Shown: piece by piece, positions 17,783 through 27,705 of the stretch | Position numbering within the stretch: position 1 is the stretch's first letter | How the letters are laid out: each line of letters opens with the position of its first letter | Source: Oscillospiraceae bacterium | GTDB lineage: Bacteria; Bacillota; Clostridia; Oscillospirales; Oscillospiraceae | DNA length: 64,000 bases | Assembly (NCBI GenBank): GCA_015067995.1 | Contig: SVLJ01000006.1 | Span: forward strand, 1-64,000 | Direction of reading: 5' to 3' | The notes under the pieces: model-generated | Databases searched by the model: none | Told to the model about the DNA's origin: nothing | The model's input: the letters and a program-made list of their open reading frames with translations, nothing else | Made by a program: the position numbers and the translations under genes

Positions 17783-19281
17783 AAATACAACTGAATGGTC
17801 ATGACGAAAAGTATGCTGTGGAGCAGTCGCTGCTGGCGCTGTTCCCGGAGGAACGGCCTGTCTATGACGCGGTGAAGCCCACGGAAGACAGACGCTGGAT
17901 GATCATTTTTCTGCGTGAGGATGCCGACAGCTGTCATGTCACCACGGAGCTGGGCTGGGACGGAAAGATGGGCACCTATACCATGGGAATGCCGCTGTCC
18001 GGAACGGAATATGAAAAAGAGGGCCTTCGCCGCCGCTGCATTGGATTGAGCATTTTCCGTGCGGCGCAGGCGGCGCTGGGCATTGCGCCCCCCTGGGGCA
18101 GTCTTACCGGCGTGCGGCCCGGCAAGATTGCCGCGCGGTCTCTGGAGAAGTGCGCGGCCAGAGGGCTTCCGGATCATCTGGCAGAAAAGGAGACTCTGTC
18201 CCTGATGACAGAGCTCTATTCTGTCACGCCGCCCCGGGCAAGACTGGCACTGGAATCTGCACAGGCGGGCCTGAAGGCGCGAAAAGAACTGGAAAAACGG
18301 GATATTGCCGTGTATATCGGGATTCCCTTCTGTCCTACCCGCTGTGCGTATTGCTCCTTTGTCAGTGCATCGGTGGAGCGCTCCTTCGCTCTGGTGGAAC
18401 CGTATCTGGAGGCGCTGTTTGACGAGGTGCGGGCGGCCGGTGCTATGGCCCGGGCTCAGGGACTGCGTACCCGTGCCTTCTACATGGGCGGCGGTACGCC
18501 CACTACCCTGACAGCGGAGCAGATGGATCGCCTGCTGTCGGTGTTTGAGGAAAGCTTTGACCTGACGGTTTGTTCGGAGACCACCATTGAAGCGGGACGG
18601 CCGGATACCATTACGCCGGAAAAGCTGGAGGTGCTGAAGCGCCACGGCATCACCCGCGTTTCCGTGAACCCGCAGACCATGGAGGATTCTGTTCTGCAGG
18701 CCATCGGCCGCCGCCATTCTGCGGAGGATATCCGCCGCTGCATGGAGCAGGTGGCGGCTGCAGGCTTCGCACATGTGAATATGGATCTCATTGCCGGCTT
18801 GCCGGAGGATACGCCGGAGGGTTTCCGACGCTCACTGGACGAGTGCCTGACCTTTGGCGCGGACAACATTACGGTGCATACCCTGAGCCTGAAGAAGGGC
18901 AGCGCCATCCTCACCCGTGGACTGGCCATTCCGGATGCTGCCGCCGTGGGCGAGATGTTGGATTACGCTGATCCTACCCTGCGGGCAGCCGGTATGATGC
19001 CATACTATCTCTACCGTCAGAAATACATGTCCGGCAGCTTTGAGAACGTGGGCTGGTGTCACCCGGGCGCGGAAAATCTATATAACATTTATATCATGGA
19101 AGAGCTGTGCTCCATCCTGTCCATGGGCGCAGGCGGTTCCACAAAAATGGTGGATCTGGCCGGAAACCGGATCCGGCGGGCGTTCAATCTGAAATATCCC
19201 AAGGAATACACGGAGCGTCCGGAAAAATGGCAGGACAATCAGGCGGAATTCGCCGCTTTTTACCGTGAGCGGATGCAATAA
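17779..19281 (+). CDS. hemZ: Radical-SAM coproporphyrinogen dehydrogenase-like protein HemZ
   Basis: A 500-aa HemN-family radical SAM protein. The cluster motif C185-P-T-R-C189-A-Y-C192 lies after an N-terminal extension of about 180 residues typical of HemZ. Downstream are YMGGGTPT and the HemN-like EAGRPDTI. The start overlaps the preceding stop (ATGA); a longer frame from 17548 is excluded because it runs through the MBL gene. HemZ proteins are annotated as oxygen-independent coproporphyrinogen III oxidases, but HemN relatives also include heme chaperones and other radical enzymes. No other heme genes are nearby, so the exact reaction is uncertain. Confidence 0.88.
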   Translation: MKIQLNGHDEKYAVEQSLLALFPEERPVYDAVKPTEDRRWMIIFLREDADSCHVTTELGWDGKMGTYTMGMPLSGTEYEKEGLRRRCIGLSIFRAAQAALGIAPPWGSLTGVRPGKIAARSLEKCAARGLPDHLAEKETLSLMTELYSVTPPRARLALESAQAGLKARKELEKRDIAVYIGIPFCPTRCAYCSFVSASVERSFALVEPYLEALFDEVRAAGAMARAQGLRTRAFYMGGGTPTTLTAEQMDRLLSVFEESFDLTVCSETTIEAGRPDTITPEKLEVLKRHGITRVSVNPQTMEDSVLQAIGRRHSAEDIRRCMEQVAAAGFAHVNMDLIAGLPEDTPEGFRRSLDECLTFGADNITVHTLSLKKGSAILTRGLAIPDAAAVGEMLDYADPTLRAAGMMPYYLYRQKYMSGSFENVGWCHPGAENLYNIYIMEELCSILSMGAGGSTKMVDLAGNRIRRAFNLKYPKEYTERPEKWQDNQAEFAAFYRERMQ

Positions 19282-19362
19282 TCATATGGGAGAGAATGCG
19301 ATCCCGGGGGAAGGGGATCGGTTATGTTGTGTGTGACGGGAAAACAGAAAGGGGTTTTTGAT

Positions 19363-20298
19363 ATGGCGTATTCACTGAAAACAATCAACGAAGCTCTTCG
19401 CAGTGATCCTGCCGGATTTGTGGCTGCCTGCGAGGCGGCGCATAAACAGAAGATCCAGGACGCGGCGGACCGTATTGCCGCCAACCGAAAGAATTCCCAT
19501 GTGATCCTGCTTTCCGGCCCCTCAGGCTCCGGAAAGACCACTACGGCGTTGATGATCGAGGCGCTGCTGGACGCCAGTGGCATCGAGACCCATACCATTT
19601 CCATGGACAATTATTTCAATACCGTGGACCCGGAAACGGCGCCCCGCAACCGGGACGGAGACATTGACTATGAGTCTCCGTTCTGCCTGGATATCAATCT
19701 GTTGAACCGTCACTTCTTCCTGCTGGATGCCGGTCAGACCATCCATATTCCCAAGTACGAATTTGCCCGGCAGATGCGTTCGGATATCCTGTGCCAGCCT
19801 CTGCAGCTGAAGGAGAATGAGCTGGCCCTCTTTGAGGGAATCCATGCCCTGAATGACGTATTTGTGGGAAAGAACCCCAAGGCGTTCAAGCTGTACATCG
19901 CCGCCCGCTCCGATGTGATGGATGAGAGCGGCAACACGGTTTTCCAGTCCTCCTGGCTGCGCCTGTGCCGCCGAATTGTCCGGGATTTCAAGTTCCGGGG
20001 CAGCGATGCGGAATTTACAGCCAAGATGTGGGCCAATGTGCGCCGTGGCGAGACGCTGTATATCGCACCCTATCGGGAGAATGCAGATCTGAAATTTGAC
20101 ACGGCACTGGCCTATGAGGTGGCAGTGATGAAGCCCTTTGCCCAGCCGCTGCTGGAGGCGCTGCCCAGAGGAAAATACCCTGTGGTGGATCAGATTCTGG
20201 AGGCATTCCCGCTGTTTGAAACGCTGGATGAGCACTATGTGCCGGCCGATTCCCTGCTGCGGGAGTTCATTGGCGGCAGTACTTATCACGGAAACTGA
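19363..20298 (+). CDS. Nucleoside (uridine) kinase-like P-loop protein
   Basis: A 311-aa cytoplasmic kinase with Walker A GPSGSGKT at 52-59, the uridine-kinase strand HTISMDNYF, and the lid and base-recognition region typical of phosphoribulokinase/uridine kinase folds (LFEGIHALND). The preceding 40 residues form a helical N-terminal extension. The ATG at 19363 is preferred because AAAGGGG lies upstream; an ATG at 19324 in the same frame lacks one. It follows hemZ by 81 nt. Phosphorylation of uridine/cytidine is the likely reaction, but the family also contains kinases of other small substrates. Confidence 0.82.
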   Translation: MAYSLKTINEALRSDPAGFVAACEAAHKQKIQDAADRIAANRKNSHVILLSGPSGSGKTTTALMIEALLDASGIETHTISMDNYFNTVDPETAPRNRDGDIDYESPFCLDINLLNRHFFLLDAGQTIHIPKYEFARQMRSDILCQPLQLKENELALFEGIHALNDVFVGKNPKAFKLYIAARSDVMDESGNTVFQSSWLRLCRRIVRDFKFRGSDAEFTAKMWANVRRGETLYIAPYRENADLKFDTALAYEVAVMKPFAQPLLEALPRGKYPVVDQILEAFPLFETLDEHYVPADSLLREFIGGSTYHGN

Positions 20299-20313
20299 GA
20301 AAGGAAGAGTGGC

Positions 20314-20706
20314 ATGGACGAAAAAATGCAGGAAATTCTGGAGCGTATCCGGGAAACGGCGGACATCGTGGGAACTGCCGCTGCAGATGCCGCATGCGAT
20401 ATCGGCGCAAAAGCCATGGGTTTGCTGACGGCCGGAAGGAGGAATGTTCGTCTGGCAGAGCTGGAGGCCTCTGTGCGGACAGAGCTTCGGCGTGTGGGCG
20501 AGATGATTTATGCGACCCATACCGGAAGCCCCACAGATTCGGATGTGCTGCTGGCCAAGCTGCGGGAAATCGACGTTCTCTGCCATGAGATCGATGCGCT
20601 TAAGCGTGAGGCGGCTGTGTACAAAGGAATTCCTGTCTGCAGTGTCTGCGGCTGCGTGGGTGAGAAAGGCGACCTGTATTGCCGGGACTGTGGCCGGCAG
20701 CTGTGA
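20314..20706 (+). CDS. Small zinc-ribbon protein with coiled-coil N-terminus
   Basis: A 130-aa protein. Residues 1 to about 95 are helical and charged (likely coiled coil). The last 25 residues carry two CxxC pairs (CSVCGC and CRDCGRQL) forming a zinc ribbon. GAAAGGAAG precedes the ATG, 15 nt after the kinase stop, so it is co-transcribed. It has no recognisable catalytic motif. Similar proteins are scattered among Clostridia as hypothetical or zinc-ribbon proteins; a scaffold or nucleic-acid role is possible but not shown. Confidence 0.8.
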   Translation: MDEKMQEILERIRETADIVGTAAADAACDIGAKAMGLLTAGRRNVRLAELEASVRTELRRVGEMIYATHTGSPTDSDVLLAKLREIDVLCHEIDALKREAAVYKGIPVCSVCGCVGEKGDLYCRDCGRQL

Positions 20707-20778
20707 GCGTAACTGTCGCCGCATGTACCGCAGCGTATGCAGCAGTCGATTTTCCGAGATGAACGAGGTAAGTGACAC

Positions 20779-22392
20779 ATGTCGAAGCAAGAAAAGAAGC
20801 AATCCTTTTTGGGCGGTGTTGCCACACTGACAATGGCTGTATTTGCAGTGAAGGTCATCGGCGCCCTGTACAAGATCCCGCTGGGGAATGTCCTCGGTAC
20901 AGAGGGCATGACCCATTTTAATGCGGCCTATAAGATCTACAGCTTTCTGCTGTCACTCTCCACGGCGGGACTTCCGCTGGCGCTGAGCAAGCTGACGGCA
21001 GAGGCCCGTGCTCTTGGCCGCCGCAATCAGAGTCGTGCGCTGCTGCGGGTGGCGCTGTGCCTGTTCGCTGTGATCGGTACCGTGGGTACGGCGTTGATGT
21101 TCTTCCAAGCAGAGGCGCTGGCCGGTATGATGAACAACTCTCTGGCTTACTGGCCCATCCGCGCGCTGAGCTTGTCGGTGGTATGCGTGTGCATTATGTC
21201 CGCATTCCGCGGATACACGCAGGGCTGTGAGAACATGGTGCCCTCCGCTACCAGCCAGATTATTGAGGCCATATTCAAATTGCTGGTGGGCTTGACGCTG
21301 GCGTGGTATTGGATCTCTTTGGGCTTCGGCGTGGAGATCGGCGCGGCCGGAGCCATTCTGGGCGTCACGGTGAGCACCGTACTGGCCATGGGCTATATGA
21401 TCTTCCATCATGTCCGTCACCAGCGTGAACCGGCGTCTGCCGATGTGCCGGACAAAGACAGCGTGTTGTTGGGACGAATCCTGTCCATCGGTATCCCCAT
21501 TACACTGGGGGCTTCCGGTATGAGTCTTCTGACCCTCATTGACCAGAGCCTGGTCATGGGGCGGCTCCAGACGGTGCTGGGACTGACGGAGGAAGCGGCG
21601 GCCGCGCTGAACGGCGAGTATGAGTTCGGTATGACGCTGTTCAATTTGCCCTCATCCTTTATCCCGCCGGTGACCATGTGCCTGATCCCCTTTGTTTCCG
21701 CCGCTCTGGCCCGGAAGGATCATGCCCAGACGGCAAAGCTGGTCAGCTCATCTCTGCGGCTGACCATGCTGCTGGCCCTGCCGGCCGGTGTGGGCCTTTC
21801 CGTGCTGTCCGGCCCCATTCTGCAGATGCTGTATCCTGCTCAGGCAGAGTCTGCCGCGGCGGCAGCGTATCATCTGCGGATCCTTGGTCTTGCCTCGGTG
21901 TTTGTGTGCATCATGCTGCTGACCAATGGTATTCTGCAGGCATATAACCGGGCGCGGATCCCGGTTCTGACGCTGCTGGTGGGTGGTGTCTGCAAGATCG
22001 TCATGAATTACATTCTGGTGGGCAATCCAGATATTCATATCAAGGGAGCACCCATTTCCACCCTTTGCTGTTATCTGATCATTGCTGGACTGAACCTTTA
22101 TTTCGTGTGGAAGTATTCTCCGGAGAAGCCCAGATATTTCTCTGTGCTGCTGAAGCCGGCGCTGGCCTCTGCCGTGATGGGCGGTGCTGTGTGGGCGGTG
22201 TACGGCTTTGCCGGTCGTGCTTTGTCCGGCCATTCGGCCTATGGCGCCAATGCGCTGGCTACGCTGGTATCCATCCTGGCAGGCGTTGTGGTGTATTTTA
22301 TATTGGTGCTGGCACTGCAGATCCTGCGGGCGGATGATGTGCGGAGCATCCCCAAGGGTGCGTGGCTCATCCGAAAACTGCATCTGAAATGA
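20779..22392 (+). CDS. Polysaccharide/lipid flippase of the MOP superfamily (SpoVB/MurJ-like)
   Basis: A 537-aa membrane protein with about 14 predicted helices. The opening (FLGGVATLTMAVFAVKVIGA) and GTEGMTHFNAAYKIYSFLLSLSTAGLP are typical of the SpoVB/YtgP branch of the multidrug/oligosaccharidyl-lipid/polysaccharide exporters. Members flip lipid-linked precursors for peptidoglycan, capsule or spore cortex. A weak GAGGTAAGTG RBS precedes the ATG. It lies in line with the recJ block and upstream of mazG, an order (spoVB-mazG-HU) seen in Firmicutes and therefore suggestive of the SpoVB role. Confidence 0.88.
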   Translation: MSKQEKKQSFLGGVATLTMAVFAVKVIGALYKIPLGNVLGTEGMTHFNAAYKIYSFLLSLSTAGLPLALSKLTAEARALGRRNQSRALLRVALCLFAVIGTVGTALMFFQAEALAGMMNNSLAYWPIRALSLSVVCVCIMSAFRGYTQGCENMVPSATSQIIEAIFKLLVGLTLAWYWISLGFGVEIGAAGAILGVTVSTVLAMGYMIFHHVRHQREPASADVPDKDSVLLGRILSIGIPITLGASGMSLLTLIDQSLVMGRLQTVLGLTEEAAAALNGEYEFGMTLFNLPSSFIPPVTMCLIPFVSAALARKDHAQTAKLVSSSLRLTMLLALPAGVGLSVLSGPILQMLYPAQAESAAAAAYHLRILGLASVFVCIMLLTNGILQAYNRARIPVLTLLVGGVCKIVMNYILVGNPDIHIKGAPISTLCCYLIIAGLNLYFVWKYSPEKPRYFSVLLKPALASAVMGGAVWAVYGFAGRALSGHSAYGANALATLVSILAGVVVYFILVLALQILRADDVRSIPKGAWLIRKLHLK

Positions 22393-22514
22393 TGAAGGAA
22401 GCGAATTTTAGGGGGCGAGCGGTACAGAAAAACGCCGCCACCCCCGGTTTGCGTGAAAAAAGCCTTGAAAATAGGGCGTTTTCCACAGATTATTCTTGAA
22501 AAGGCGGATGACTT

Positions 22515-23309
22515 ATGGTAGATTTTCAGTGTAAGGAACGCTATGACTATGCGGACCTTCTGCAGATCATGAAGGTGCTGCGTGCTCCGGGTGGCTGCCC
22601 CTGGGATGGTGAGCAGACGCACGAGAGCATTCGTCGCGATTTTCTGGAGGAGACCTGTGAAGCCGTAGAAGCCATCGACCGGGCTGACATGACAGGCCTG
22701 TGCGAGGAATTGGGCGACGTGCTGCTGCAGGTCGTATTTCATGCCCAGATTGAGACGGAAAAGGGCGGCTTTACCATGGATGACGTGGTGAACGGAATCT
22801 GTCAGAAGCTGGTGTACCGTCATCCCCATGTGTTTGGGCAGACTCAGGTCAGCGGCAGCGACGAGGTGCTGGTCAACTGGGATGTTCTCAAACGGAAGGA
22901 AAAGGGACAGGCTACCGCTGCCGATGCGGTGGATGCCGTGGCCCGTACATTGCCCGGCTTGTGGCGGGCAGAAAAAATTCAGTCCAAGGCGGGAAAGGCC
23001 GGATTTGTCTGGCCGGACGTGCAGGGCAAGCTGGCGGAGGAAGTGGAGGAGCTGCGTGAAGCGGCCCGAAGCGGTATTCCCACAGATGCGCCCCATGGCG
23101 TCCGTGAGGAAGTGGGTGACGTGCTGTTTATGGCTGTTCAGGCAGCCAGAGAGCATGGTGTGGATCCGGAGGATGCGCTGCATCGTGCCTGCGATAAATT
23201 TGCTGTCCGGTTTCGCCGGGCAGAGGAGCTGGCAGGCGGCACCATGAAGGAAATGTCCGCCGAAGAGCTGGTGGCCTGCTGGCAGAAGGCCAAGGAGCAG
23301 GAATCTTAA
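22515..23309 (+). CDS. mazG: Nucleoside triphosphate pyrophosphohydrolase MazG
   Basis: A 264-aa all-alpha NTP pyrophosphatase that clears non-canonical nucleotides and affects (p)ppGpp levels. Two tandem MazG domains are visible. The first has LRAPGGCPWDGEQTHESI and EELGDVLLQVVFHA. The second has LAEEVEEL and REEVGDVLFMAVQAA (metal-binding ExxE/ExxD). A GAAAAGG site lies upstream of the ATG. It is followed by the HU gene, the canonical mazG-hup order of Firmicutes. Confidence 0.95.
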   Translation: MVDFQCKERYDYADLLQIMKVLRAPGGCPWDGEQTHESIRRDFLEETCEAVEAIDRADMTGLCEELGDVLLQVVFHAQIETEKGGFTMDDVVNGICQKLVYRHPHVFGQTQVSGSDEVLVNWDVLKRKEKGQATAADAVDAVARTLPGLWRAEKIQSKAGKAGFVWPDVQGKLAEEVEELREAARSGIPTDAPHGVREEVGDVLFMAVQAAREHGVDPEDALHRACDKFAVRFRRAEELAGGTMKEMSAEELVACWQKAKEQES

Positions 23310-23385
23310 GTCTTGATCGCCGACAACGTCGGTGTTGAGAAGCATATACTAAGCATGAATTGAATGATAGTAGGAGGATTTACAA

Positions 23386-23661
23386 ATGAACAAAGCTGAA
23401 CTGATCAATGCCGTTGCAGCAGCTGCAGACGTGTCCAAGAAGGACGCAGAGGCTGTTATCGCCGCTACCGTTGACGCCATCACCAAGGCTCTGAGCGAGG
23501 GTGAGCGCGTGCAGCTGGTGGGCTTTGGCTCCTTCGAGGTGAAGAAGCGTGCTGCCCGTACCGGCCGTAATCCCAAGACCAAGGAAGCCATTGAGATTCC
23601 CGCTTCCAAGGTGCCCGTTTTCAAGGCCGGCAAGGCTCTGAAGGACACTGTCGCAAAGTAA
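23386..23661 (+). CDS. hup: DNA-binding protein HU
   Basis: A 91-aa histone-like protein of the HU/IHF family that bends and compacts DNA as a dimer. The family signature [20 protein letters not shown] forms the DNA-grasping beta arm. AGGAGG precedes the ATG. The gene ends in a strong terminator and is preceded by a TATACT box (23345-23350), so it probably has its own transcript beside read-through from mazG. Confidence 0.97.
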   Translation: MNKAELINAVAAAADVSKKDAEAVIAATVDAITKALSEGERVQLVGFGSFEVKKRAARTGRNPKTKEAIEIPASKVPVFKAGKALKDTVAK

Positions 23662-23670
23662 GCAAAAGAC

Positions 23671-23712
23671 AAAAGCTGCAGCATCGTGGAATGATCGATG
23701 CTGCAGCTTTTT
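23671..23712 (+). terminator. Strong terminator after HU
   Basis: A 15-bp perfect stem (23672-23686 with 23696-23710), flanked by A-run and T-run. Confidence 0.9.
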
Positions 23713-23786
23713 CTGTACAGGAGTTCTGTGGATTGCATCCGAACAGGCGGTCAGAAAGATTTTTGGAAGATATTTACGAAACGTTA

Positions 23787-23815
23787 ATGTTCTTTTTCGA
23801 AAATAAGGGTATACT
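23787..23815 (+). promoter_or_regulatory. Candidate promoter of the first MacA/MacB-like operon
   Basis: TATACT at 23810-23815 is a clear -10 box. The -35 position at optimal spacing (ATGTTC) is poor, so the promoter may need an activator. Confidence 0.4.
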
Positions 23816-23858
23816 ATGTAGCAAACATTGCGGGTGCAGGCCCGGAAGGAGTTCTCAG

Positions 23859-25529
23859 ATGGCTTGGATGAAGGAAAATGCGGAAGCTGCGAAGATTCCG
23901 GAGACTTCGGTAAAAAAACCGAAACGGAAGGGTACAAAAAAATGGCTGCTGCTTGCGGTTGTTATTCTGGCGGCGGCGCTGCTGCTTCCGCGGTTTTTAC
24001 GTGACCGCGCACAGGGGAGTTCTGCGGAAGCCCTGTATAAAACAGAAACCGTATCTCGGCGTAACATCACCAGCGCCATCAGCGACAGCGGATCTTTGCA
24101 GCCTGCGGATTCCTATACCGTGATTTCGCTGGTGTCCGGCGAGATCCTGTCCGCAGGGTTTAATACCGGCGATCAGGTGAATAAAAATGATGTTCTATAT
24201 GAGATCGATTCCTCAGACATAAACACCGCCATCGAGCGTGCGGAACTGGCACTTTCCAAAAGCAGACGCAGCTATAACAATAAGCTGGAGTCTGTGGAGA
24301 AGCTGCATATTTCAGCGCCCATCGATGGAAAGATCTCCGGGATCGGCTATGCGGTGGATGACATAGTGAACAGCAATGCGGTGATCGCCAGAATTGAGAA
24401 CACCTCATCCCTGACGCTGACGGAATACTATAGCGAAGAGTACCGCTCTCAAATTCATGTGGGCATGGAAGCGGTGGTCTCTGTGTCTGATCAGATGCTG
24501 ACCCTGGATGGAAGCGTCAAGGAGATCACAGATCTGCGGCGGTTTTCTTCCACGGGAATTCCCTGTTTTGCAGTGACGATTCAGATAACCAATCCGGGTG
24601 CGCTGAACGTTGGCGCGGAGGCTGCAGGCTGGCTGAATGGCGCCGACGGCATGATGTATCCCTCTATTGCGGATGAGGATGGCCTGGATGCGCTGGAGAC
24701 TGCCGTTGTACGGGCAGGAGTGTCGGGAATTGTGGATTCGGTTTCTGTCCGGAATGAAGAGATTGTTTCTGCGGGACAGACCATTATGCGCCTGCACAGC
24801 GACACGCTTTCGGATGAGATTGAAGCTGCCGCAGATGCCATGCGGGATGCGGAGCTGTCCCTGAAGAATCAGCAGGATAATCTGGAAAACTACACCATCT
24901 GCGCACCCATCAACGGAACGATTGTGGATAAATATTATAAGGAAGGCGAGAATGCCGAAAACGGCAGGACACTGTGTACGATTTTTGACCTTTCCAGCCT
25001 GACCATTACACTGCATGTGGATGAGCTGGATATCAAGAGCATCGCCGTAGGCCAGAGGGCCGCTGTGACTGCGGATGCTGTGCCCGGCGCTACATATCAG
25101 GGCGTCATTACGGAGATCAGCATCAACGGAACTGCTGCCGGAGGTGTGACCACCTATCCGGTTACCGTGCGGATCGATGAGCCGGAAGGCTTGCTGCCCG
25201 GAATGAATGCGGATGTATCCATTGTCGTCAGTGAAAGTGTGGGCGTCCTGACCCTACCTGCCGACGCCATAGAGACCGGCGGACGGGTTCTGGTCAGAAA
25301 TGCCGACGGATCTACCGGAGAAAATGCACCCCAGGGCTATCGGTATGTAAAGGTGGAGATCGGCGTATCGGACGATGACTATGTGGAGATCCTATCCGGC
25401 CTTTCAGAGGGAGATGAGGTTGCCTATATTCCAGACGGCGCCGGAAGCCTGTTCAACTTTATGATGGGAGGGGGCGCCATGGCCGGAGGCCCGCCGGGCG
25501 GTATGAACGCAATGAGAGGGGGCAGATGA
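23859..25529 (+). CDS. HlyD/MacA-type periplasmic-adaptor-like (membrane fusion) subunit
   Basis: A 556-aa membrane-anchored adaptor. Residues 29-44 are a transmembrane helix. Outside, two lipoyl/barrel-sandwich halves (around DQVNKNDVLYEID and AGQTIMRLHS) flank coiled-coil hairpins, followed by beta-barrel and membrane-proximal domains. The C-terminus is Gly/Met-rich. The ATG at 23859 has GGAAGGAG upstream; earlier in-frame methionines are in the HU terminator. With the two downstream genes it forms a MacAB-like exporter for peptides, antibiotics or lipids. Gram-positive versions lack the outer-membrane channel. Confidence 0.88.
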   Translation: MAWMKENAEAAKIPETSVKKPKRKGTKKWLLLAVVILAAALLLPRFLRDRAQGSSAEALYKTETVSRRNITSAISDSGSLQPADSYTVISLVSGEILSAGFNTGDQVNKNDVLYEIDSSDINTAIERAELALSKSRRSYNNKLESVEKLHISAPIDGKISGIGYAVDDIVNSNAVIARIENTSSLTLTEYYSEEYRSQIHVGMEAVVSVSDQMLTLDGSVKEITDLRRFSSTGIPCFAVTIQITNPGALNVGAEAAGWLNGADGMMYPSIADEDGLDALETAVVRAGVSGIVDSVSVRNEEIVSAGQTIMRLHSDTLSDEIEAAADAMRDAELSLKNQQDNLENYTICAPINGTIVDKYYKEGENAENGRTLCTIFDLSSLTITLHVDELDIKSIAVGQRAAVTADAVPGATYQGVITEISINGTAAGGVTTYPVTVRIDEPEGLLPGMNADVSIVVSESVGVLTLPADAIETGGRVLVRNADGSTGENAPQGYRYVKVEIGVSDDDYVEILSGLSEGDEVAYIPDGAGSLFNFMMGGGAMAGGPPGGMNAMRGGR

Positions 25530-25532
25530 GCC

Positions 25533-26279
25533 ATGGGAGGCATTCCTGACAGGACACCTCTGATCGAATTCCGGGAGGTTTCCAAGATCTATCAGATGGG
25601 AGACACCGTCGTAAAGGCAGCAGACAGAATATCCCTTGCCATCTTTTCCGGTGAGTTTGTTGCCATCGTTGGAAAATCCGGGTCAGGCAAGTCCACATGC
25701 ATGAACATCATCGGCTGTCTGGATGTTCCTACCAGCGGAGAATACTTTCTGGACGGAAAAAACGTTGGAGAGATGAGTAAAAACGAATTGGCGGAATTTC
25801 GCAACGAAAAACTGGGCTTTGTGTTCCAGCAGTATAATCTGCTGCCCAAATTGAATGTACTGGAAAATGTGGCCGTGCCTTTGATGTATGCCGGTTATTC
25901 CAGACGTCAGCGCCGGGAGATCGCTGCCAGAGCACTGGAACAGGTGGGGCTGGGCGATAAGATGAAGAATCTGCCCAATCAGCTTTCCGGAGGACAGCAG
26001 CAGCGCGTTTCCATTGCCCGGGCGCTGGCGAATCAGCCTTCTGTCATATTGGCGGATGAGCCCACCGGCGCTCTGGACTCCCGCACAGGCCGTGAAGTGC
26101 TGGGAATCCTGCGGGATCTGCATCAGAAGGGAAACACCGTGGTGCTGATCACCCACGACAATTCCATTGCGGCGTCGGCAGAGCGTGTCATTCGCCTGGA
26201 AGACGGACATGTGGTTTTTGATGGACTTGCTGCCGACCCGGCGTCCGGTGTGCGGAAAGACGAGGTGGCTGGGCAATGA
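25533..26279 (+). CDS. ABC transporter ATP-binding protein (MacB/LolD type)
   Basis: A 248-aa ATPase with Walker A GKSGSGKS (47-54), Q-loop FVFQQYNLL, signature LSGGQQQR, Walker B VILADEPTGALD and the switch histidine in LITHD. It starts three bases after the adaptor stop and overlaps the permease start (ATGA), so the three subunits are translationally coupled. It energises the FtsX-like permease next to it by mechanotransmission, as in other type VII ABC systems. Confidence 0.94.
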   Translation: MGGIPDRTPLIEFREVSKIYQMGDTVVKAADRISLAIFSGEFVAIVGKSGSGKSTCMNIIGCLDVPTSGEYFLDGKNVGEMSKNELAEFRNEKLGFVFQQYNLLPKLNVLENVAVPLMYAGYSRRQRREIAARALEQVGLGDKMKNLPNQLSGGQQQRVSIARALANQPSVILADEPTGALDSRTGREVLGILRDLHQKGNTVVLITHDNSIAASAERVIRLEDGHVVFDGLAADPASGVRKDEVAGQ

Positions 26280-27472
26280 AGATCCGGGAAAGCTTTGCCA
26301 TGGCGTTCCAGAACATCCGCACAGGAAAGGGGCGGGCATTTTTGACCATGCTGGGAATCATCATCGGTATCTCATCTGTCATGGTCATCATCGGTATCGG
26401 AAATGGAATGGAAGTCTATATGACAGACATGTTTCAGACCATGGGAACCAATACGCTGAATGTTTCCATCACCGGCAGAGGAACCACCAGAAAGCTTTCT
26501 GTGGAAGACATGCAGGACATTCTGGAGGAGAACCCGGAGTATCTGCGGGAAATGAGTCCTGCCGTTTCCATGGCGGCAACGGCAAAAGTCGGAGCGGAGC
26601 TGCTGGATGAAACCGCGGTTTCCGGTGTGGGAGAAAGCTACTTCAGTATAAAAGGCTTTTCCGTGGAAAAGGGGCGCGGCATCCATTATGCCGACGAAGT
26701 CAACAGGACCCATGTTTGCGTGGTGGGAAGCTATATCGACGACGTCTGGTATCACGGAAATGCACTGGGAGAAGTGATCCGCATCGGCGGAAAGACCTTT
26801 ACCATTGTTGGCGTCCTGGCGCAGGAGGACGATGAGCCGGATGAAGGCGGAACAGATGATGCGGTCTACATACCGTATTCCGCTGCCGTCAGGATGGATG
26901 GAAGCGGCACCGTGTCCAGCTATATCCTGACCATTGTTTCCGAAGAGGCGGCGGATGGCGCTGTGGAGGCGCTGGAGCAGTCCCTCTATAACCGTCTCCG
27001 CTCGAAGGACGCCTATCTTGTCATCAGCATGGCCCAGCTGCTGGATGTGATGACGGAGATGATCGATGTTGTCATTACCGTTCTGGCTATTATCGCAGGC
27101 ATATCTCTGGTGGTCGGCGGCGTTGGCATCATGAATATTATGCTGGTGTCTGTGTCGGAGCGCACACGGGAGATCGGTATCCGCAAGGCACTGGGCGCGA
27201 AGGAACGGTATATTCTGACGCAGTTTGTCATCGAAGCCGCTGTCATCAGCGCCATGGGCGGGGTGATCGGAATTGCTCTTGGCTACGGTCTGTCTTCGCT
27301 GGCAACGGTCATGATCGCAGCCATGCTGCAGGTGGAGATGGCGGTGACGCCGACGATGTACTCCATTGCCCTGGCGTTTGGCGCGTCTGCGGCCATCGGT
27401 ATCCTCTTTGGATACCTTCCTGCCCGGAAGGCCGCGCTGCTGAATCCCATCGATGCCCTGCGCTATGAGTGA
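26276..27472 (+). CDS. ABC transporter permease (MacB/FtsX type)
   Basis: A 398-aa permease with one N-terminal transmembrane helix (about 20-42), a large extracytoplasmic MacB-PCD domain (about 45-260), and three C-terminal helices containing the conserved GIMNIMLVSVSERTREIG region and the IRKALGAK coupling motif. It overlaps the ATPase gene by four bases. Together with the adaptor and ATPase it forms a complete exporter; the substrate is not indicated by neighbours. Confidence 0.93.
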   Translation: MKIRESFAMAFQNIRTGKGRAFLTMLGIIIGISSVMVIIGIGNGMEVYMTDMFQTMGTNTLNVSITGRGTTRKLSVEDMQDILEENPEYLREMSPAVSMAATAKVGAELLDETAVSGVGESYFSIKGFSVEKGRGIHYADEVNRTHVCVVGSYIDDVWYHGNALGEVIRIGGKTFTIVGVLAQEDDEPDEGGTDDAVYIPYSAAVRMDGSGTVSSYILTIVSEEAADGAVEALEQSLYNRLRSKDAYLVISMAQLLDVMTEMIDVVITVLAIIAGISLVVGGVGIMNIMLVSVSERTREIGIRKALGAKERYILTQFVIEAAVISAMGGVIGIALGYGLSSLATVMIAAMLQVEMAVTPTMYSIALAFGASAAIGILFGYLPARKAALLNPIDALRYE

Positions 27473-27580
27473 CGGCAGGCACGAAAATACGCCCTTCCGA
27501 AGCAGTATCCGGGAAGCCGGACTGTCCGGGAGGGCGTTTCCGCACGCGAGGCAGACAGCCTCCGGAACGGCGAAATGGCC

Positions 27581-27608
27581 TTGAGTTCATCTGCTGTTGT
27601 GTTATAAT
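27581..27608 (+). promoter_or_regulatory. Sigma-A promoter of the yabO-yabR cluster
   Basis: TTGAGT (27581-27586), a 16-bp spacer and TATAAT (27603-27608), about 95 nt upstream of the first gene. Confidence 0.65.
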
Positions 27609-27705
27609 CATTTCACCTGTGTATGTGCGGGTTTGATGCGGCGTATCACAGACAAACGGTTTTGCGTATTTTGACCGGGCAGCACGCCCGGGGAAGGAGA
27701 ATTCC